Shown here: piece after piece, positions 13,882-16,532 of the stretch
Layout of the letters: each line of letters starts with the position of its first letter
Numbering within the stretch: the stretch's first letter is position 1
The notes under the pieces: generated by a model
What the model saw: the letters and a program-made list of their open reading frames with translations, nothing else
Told to the model about the DNA's origin: nothing
Database searches by the model: none
Position numbers and translations under genes: made by a program
Assembly (NCBI GenBank): GCA_002762845.1
Contig: PCYB01000077.1
Location: 1 to 16,532, forward strand
Direction of reading: 5' to 3'
DNA: 16,532 bases
Origin: Candidatus Woesearchaeota archaeon CG10_big_fil_rev_8_21_14_0_10_36_11
Lineage (GTDB): Archaea; Nanobdellota; Nanobdellia; Woesearchaeales; GW2011-AR9

Positions 13882-14214
13882 ATGGGAGTGGATTCTATTA
13901 TTGCTAGTGCCATTGGAAGGTTTGCAAGTTCTTTACATGAATTGGACGAAGATATAACACCAGAAGAGAAGGTTCAACGATTGCTTCAATGTCACACAGC
14001 AGCCCGAGACCTTACCGTGGTATTACCGTCTGCCACTAAACCAGAAATGGCACAAGTTGCAGTAGGAGAGCGGACAAATTTAACACGAGAAAGAGTGAGA
14101 CAAACATTGAAAATAATACTTGATAAAATGAGAACTGTTTTAAACCCGATTGAAGATCTAACGGACGGAGATATTAATCTTAGACCAGGAGGCAAATATA
14201 AAACTGACCTTTGA
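13882..14214 (+). CDS. HTH protein resembling sigma-70 region 4
   Basis: A 110-residue protein. Residues about 54-86 (MAQVAVGERTNLTRERVRQT, then LKIILDKMR) closely resemble the helix-turn-helix of sigma-70 region 4, which has LTRERVRQIE and a following LRKLR helix. Archaea lack sigma factors, and the rest of the protein shows no region 2, so this is probably a DNA-binding regulator using the same fold. The N-terminal half is acidic and helical (SSLHELDEDITPEEKVQRLL). Its own TATA box makes it a separate unit after the synthetase-like gene; the targets are unknown. It converges on the methylase gene. Confidence 0.7.
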   Translation: MGVDSIIASAIGRFASSLHELDEDITPEEKVQRLLQCHTAARDLTVVLPSATKPEMAQVAVGERTNLTRERVRQTLKIILDKMRTVLNPIEDLTDGDINLRPGGKYKTDL

Positions 14215-14218
14215 CGTA

Positions 14219-14237
14219 TTTTTTGATGTATAAAAAA
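14219..14237. terminator. Bidirectional T/A terminator
   Basis: TTTTTT (14219-14224) and AAAAAA (14232-14237) flank a seven-base spacer between the convergent HTH and methylase genes. Each strand therefore presents an oligo-T run just after its gene's stop codon. Confidence 0.5.
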
Positions 14238-14243
14238 TTTCAA

Positions 14244-14867
14244 TTATCTTTTTTCCATTCTCCACAATCCAACATCAACGTTCTTCATAGGTTTTGTATG
14301 AAATGCAAACGCTGCTTTGAGTGGAAAGTCGTATCGCCATACATCAGTTATCATAAAATTATAATCTTTTGCAATTGCTTCTACAAATTTTTGTGTTGAA
14401 TACTTGTGCATACTATACACAACGTGAGCAACAGAAAACGCTTTTTCTAAAAATACTTTATCTATATGTGTTTCTTTTGTACCAAAGGGCGGATTCTGCA
14501 CAACAATATCAACATGTTCATCAAATAACGAAACGTCTTCAATGATAAATTCTGCTTCACCTACTTCATATTCATCTTTAAGAACGTTATAATTTTGTAT
14601 ACAAAGATTCATCGCATCAATATCTTTATCCACAAAGAAGACTTTTCGTGCTCCTAATAATAATAATCCAATACCAATAATTCCTGGGCCAGATGCAGCA
14701 TCAAGAATAATTTTTCCTGCAACTTCTCCTTTCATTGCCATTTGCCAAATCCAATCTGCAGCAATATGTGCAGGCGTTGCGTACTGTTCTAACATAAATG
14801 ACGGTTTTTCAAAACCTTTCAGTTTACTTAGTTCCATTGCAAGATTTTGTTTTGTACGAATTGACAT
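14244..14867 (-). CDS. METTL5-like RNA N6-adenine methylase
   Basis: A 207-residue class I SAM methyltransferase. LEQYATP (26-32) is the family's substrate-side signature, ILDAASGPGIIGIG (54-67) the SAM-binding motif I, VDKDIDAM (79-86) motif II, and NPPFGT (125-130) the catalytic motif of N6-adenine methylases. The order and length match archaeal COG2263 proteins, homologues of human METTL5, which methylates an adenosine in the small-subunit rRNA decoding region. Motif I reads DAASGPG where most relatives have DxGCGTG; the glycines needed remain. The start is supported by a TATA box 28 bases upstream. The rRNA target is inferred from the family. Confidence 0.85.
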   Translation of the reverse strand: MSIRTKQNLAMELSKLKGFEKPSFMLEQYATPAHIAADWIWQMAMKGEVAGKIILDAASGPGIIGIGLLLLGARKVFFVDKDIDAMNLCIQNYNVLKDEYEVGEAEFIIEDVSLFDEHVDIVVQNPPFGTKETHIDKVFLEKAFSVAHVVYSMHKYSTQKFVEAIAKDYNFMITDVWRYDFPLKAAFAFHTKPMKNVDVGLWRMEKR

Positions 14868-14890
14868 ACGAATAGAAAAGTAGTGATGAT

Positions 14891-14899
14891 ATTTATATA
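14891..14899 (-). promoter_or_regulatory. TATA box of methylase gene
   Basis: TATATAAAT on the minus strand, centred 28 bases before ATG 14867 (leaderless). Confidence 0.55.
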
Positions 14900-14993
14900 G
14901 TTTGGTACTGAGATAAATAGATTCACAAAAGAAATTCTTTTAAATATATTTTCTAACCATTCTTGGGTAAGGTCATTCTACAAAATCGAAAGG

Positions 14994-15001
14994 TATTTAA
15001 A
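14994..15001 (+). promoter_or_regulatory. TATA box and long leader of the winged-helix gene
   Basis: TATTTAAA would start transcription near 15025, leaving about 84 bases of leader before ATG 15109, unusual in this window. The leader is G-rich at its front (GGGTGAGGGTGG) and has an inverted repeat AGGAGA (15050-15055) / TCTCCT (15075-15080), then the ribosome-binding site at 15094-15100. Confidence 0.4.
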
Positions 15002-15093
15002 CAAATGAGATATGCTATAGTAACGGGTGAGGGTGGTAGAATAAAGAGTAGGAGATAGAGTTTTTGAGGTACATTCTCCTTAAAAAAATAATA

Positions 15094-15100
15094 GAGGTAG
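15094..15100 (+). promoter_or_regulatory. Ribosome-binding site deciding the 15109 start
   Basis: GAGGTAG lies eight bases before ATG 15109 and matches the archaeal anti-Shine-Dalgarno. It supports this ATG over the in-frame TTG at 15064. Confidence 0.55.
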
Positions 15101-15108
15101 CTATTGCT

Positions 15109-15561
15109 ATGAAGAAAGATTTTGAGACCATTAGAGCTGCATTAGAAGAACACTTATCATCTATAAACGAAAATACGTCTGAAATTCAAGCGCTTTTTGA
15201 TTACCTTCACGAACTTGATGTAAAGATGGATAAATTATCACAACGGCTTGACCAAACACAACTTACAAAAAATATTCGTCAGGAGGAAGTTTCTATCTCG
15301 CCACTTACGTTTGAAGAAAGGACAGTTTTCTTAGCCCTTTATACTGAAGAGGAACCATTATCATATCAAGAAATTGCAGACAAAACAAACATGCCGGCAT
15401 CGTTAGTACCCGAATGTGTTTCGTCACTTATACAAAAGGGTGTTCCGCTTCAGAGATCGTATTGTAACAACCACATTTTCTTCCAGATTAATAAACAATT
15501 CAAAGAACGGCAAGCAAAAGAGAACGTTGTTAATTTATCATTACAAAGTTTTATTGAATGA
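15109..15561 (+). CDS. Coiled-coil winged-helix protein
   Basis: A 150-residue protein started at ATG 15109. Residues 1-50 are heptad-like and charged (IRAALEEHLSSINENTSEIQ, then LDVKMDKLSQRLDQ), predicting a dimerising coiled coil. Residues about 62-135 form a winged helix-turn-helix of the MarR/TrmB kind: LTFEERTVFLALYTEEEPLS, then YQEIADKTNMPASLVPECVSSLIQKGVPL as recognition helix, then a wing (RSYCNNHIFFQI). The arrangement is typical of small archaeal transcription regulators. The target is unknown, but the long structured leader suggests its own translation may be controlled. The membrane-protein operon follows with its own promoter. Confidence 0.7.
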   Translation: MKKDFETIRAALEEHLSSINENTSEIQALFDYLHELDVKMDKLSQRLDQTQLTKNIRQEEVSISPLTFEERTVFLALYTEEEPLSYQEIADKTNMPASLVPECVSSLIQKGVPLQRSYCNNHIFFQINKQFKERQAKENVVNLSLQSFIE

Positions 15562-15596
15562 ATTTTTAAGAGAGGGTTCTGAATTCTCCCACAACC

Positions 15597-15603
15597 TTTA
15601 AAA
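15597..15603 (+). promoter_or_regulatory. TATA box of the membrane-protein operon
   Basis: TTTAAAA, centred 44 bases before ATG 15644, giving a leader of about 18 bases that contains the strong ribosome-binding site at 15632-15639. Confidence 0.45.
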
Positions 15604-15631
15604 ACGTCACAGTATTCCTTTCTAGTAAAAA

Positions 15632-15639
15632 GAGGTGAT
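15632..15639 (+). promoter_or_regulatory. Strong ribosome-binding site
   Basis: GAGGTGAT is a full match to the archaeal anti-Shine-Dalgarno and lies four bases before ATG 15644. It supports that start over the in-frame codon at 15635. Confidence 0.6.
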
Positions 15640-15643
15640 AGTA

Positions 15644-15871
15644 ATGGCAAAACACGCCAAGAATGAACAATCTTCTCATACATCAAAAAAGTGGCGCATT
15701 GCCCCATTAAAAGGAAGTTTCATGGTACTTGCAATCATAGGATTCTTTTTCAGTGCATATTTAATATACCCAACAAGTGTTAATTATGGGATAGCATTCA
15801 TGCTCGTTTTTGTTGCGATGTTTGCTGCATCGCTTATCAGCATGGCACATGCACCAATACGAGGTCAATAA
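15644..15871 (+). CDS. Small two-TM membrane protein
   Basis: A 75-residue protein. A basic, polar N-terminus (MAKHAKNEQSSHTSKKWR) precedes two hydrophobic segments (GSFMVLAIIGFFFSAYLIY and IAFMLVFVAMFAASLISMA) joined by a short loop (PTSVNYG), so both ends probably face the cytoplasm. No family is recognised, though small two-helix proteins of this form are common in DPANN genomes. It has the strongest ribosome-binding site in the window, which suggests high translation. The next gene starts five bases after its stop codon, so the two form an operon and may act together. Confidence 0.7.
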   Translation: MAKHAKNEQSSHTSKKWRIAPLKGSFMVLAIIGFFFSAYLIYPTSVNYGIAFMLVFVAMFAASLISMAHAPIRGQ

Positions 15872-15876
15872 AAAAA

Positions 15877-16323
15877 ATGGCAACGACACAAAAAGTTGAA
15901 TGGAAATTTCCGCAGAAAAAAAGTCCGCTTATGAAAATTGAAACGGTGACGATATCCGTTATTGCAATTCTTATTTTCTTTATTTCGGTTATGCAAACAG
16001 ATAACATACTATCAGGAATTTTGTTAGGGGTATCGTTCATTGTTTTGTATATGGTTCTTACGTACATCATTCAGAAGGTTAGAGTTATGGAAGAGTTGTA
16101 CCATATCAATCCAACACATTTTCACGTAACACGAAAGACACGGTTTAAAAAAACAAGTGAGAAAGTTCCACTAAAAACAGTAAAGTTTCATAAACTTGAC
16201 AAGTTTTTTCTTGGTGGATATCTTTTAAGCGAGAAAGCAAAACATCTTTTATTTTTTAACACAAAAAAAGAGCTTGAAGAGTTTGAACATTTCTTGAAAA
16301 AGCATACAAAAAAACATACGTGA
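15877..16323 (+). CDS. Two-TM protein with a cytoplasmic tail, unknown
   Basis: A 148-residue protein with two transmembrane segments (about residues 22-41 and 47-66) and a basic cytoplasmic domain of about 80 residues. That domain shows alternating beta-like stretches (HFHVTRKTRFKKTSEKVPL, VKFHKLDKFFLGGYLL, KHLLFFNTKKELEEFEHFL), ending in a helix. The pattern resembles bacterial PH-like (bPH) membrane domains, but I cannot confirm this by eye. It starts five bases after the preceding stop codon and has no own promoter or ribosome-binding site, so it is co-translated in an operon. Confidence 0.68.
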   Translation: MATTQKVEWKFPQKKSPLMKIETVTISVIAILIFFISVMQTDNILSGILLGVSFIVLYMVLTYIIQKVRVMEELYHINPTHFHVTRKTRFKKTSEKVPLKTVKFHKLDKFFLGGYLLSEKAKHLLFFNTKKELEEFEHFLKKHTKKHT

Positions 16324-16326
16324 TAA

Positions 16327-16334
16327 TTTTTTTT
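16327..16334 (+). terminator. Oligo-T terminator of the membrane operon
   Basis: Eight T residues start four bases after the operon's final stop codon, followed by further T-rich sequence. This fits archaeal intrinsic termination. Confidence 0.55.
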
Positions 16335-16382
16335 GTTTATTACTTTATTATTATTTTATCTTCTTCCATTTATAACTTTTCT

Positions 16383-16532
16383 TTATTGTACACTTGCAAT
16401 TAATACGGTACCATACTTGTCTGATTCAGTTGTAAACCAATAATACTGTACGCCCATATAGAGGTTTGTTATAACCCAAGTTTGACAGTTAATTAAAAAT
16501 AAGTGTTCTAGGTTTGTAAGTTCTACCATGAA
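16383..16532 (-). CDS. Partial minus-strand gene, 3' end, unknown
   Basis: An open frame runs from the right edge to TAA at 16383-16385, giving 49 visible residues that begin FMVELTNLEHLF and end TVLIASVQ. An ATG at 16529 could be the start of a 48-residue protein, but the frame is open at the edge, so a longer gene is likely. The peptide is rich in aromatic residues (QYYWFTTES) and beta-like. No family can be assigned. It is convergent with the membrane operon. Its reality rests only on the open frame and plausible codon use. Confidence 0.4.
   Translation of the reverse strand, partial: FMVELTNLEHLFLINCQTWVITNLYMGVQYYWFTTESDKYGTVLIASVQ

Noticed and set aside
14883..14911. A C/D-box-like pattern (GTGATGA then CTGA)
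   Set aside because: It overlaps the TATA box of the methylase gene, no terminal stem or second box pair is seen, and such short motifs occur by chance in AT-rich DNA.
15005..15058. A 17-codon frame after the TATA box at 14994-15001
   Set aside because: Its ATG is only about four bases from the TATA box, upstream of the expected transcript start, so it would not be in the mRNA.
1..16532. CRISPR array, insertion sequence, integrase or defence island
   Set aside because: No regularly spaced repeats, transposase or integrase motifs, or known defence genes were seen on either strand.

Overview
The window looks like a piece of an archaeal chromosome, AT-rich and gene-dense. The main grounds are two adjacent tRNA genes interrupted by bulge-helix-bulge type introns, TATA boxes about 26-29 bases upstream of many start codons (implying leaderless mRNAs), and archaeal families: an AbrB-PhoU phosphate regulator, a NurA-like nuclease, an FCF1-type PIN protein, a METTL5-like RNA methylase and a COG2108-like radical SAM protein. 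I suspect a DPANN-type lineage such as Woesearchaeota, but no 16S rRNA or ribosomal protein gene is present, so this is inference. UGA is used as a normal stop in at least seven genes here.

Layout. 1-1858: a minus-strand cluster of a small acidic-tailed protein, a 64-66 aa protein, a polytopic membrane protein and a PIN-domain nuclease, the last two overlapping by four bases. 1909-3975: a PhoU-like regulator and a Nudix protein whose Nudix box is split by an insertion. 4062-4347: tRNA-Leu(UAA) and tRNA-Thr(GGU), one base apart if the encoded CCA of tRNA-Leu is counted, each with two predicted introns. 4359-5300: a NurA-domain nuclease beginning 11 bases after tRNA-Thr. 5353-5904: an unknown minus-strand gene cut by one in-frame UGA. 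6013-8526: bacterial-type MutS. 8530-8964: a minus-strand lipoprotein. 9080-10324: an MgtC/DUF4010 membrane protein. 10336-11824: a small conserved-looking protein and a radical SAM enzyme on the minus strand. 11964-13802: a long, divergent homologue of adenylosuccinate synthetase with altered active-site motifs. 13882-14867: a sigma-region-4-like HTH protein and, convergent to it, the METTL5-like methylase. 15109-16323: a coiled-coil/winged-helix regulator and a two-gene membrane-protein operon. 16383-16532: the end of a probable minus-strand gene running off the window.

The genes do not form one pathway. Informational functions dominate: tRNA, RNA methylation, PIN nuclease, mismatch recognition and end-resection nuclease. 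The most notable items are the doubly interrupted tRNA pair, the adenylosuccinate synthetase-like enzyme that has lost key catalytic and GTP-binding residues, the gene with an in-frame UGA, and the split Nudix box. No gap without a gene exceeds 300 bases; the longest, 14868-15108, holds two promoters and a leader. I saw no CRISPR array, insertion sequence or rRNA.
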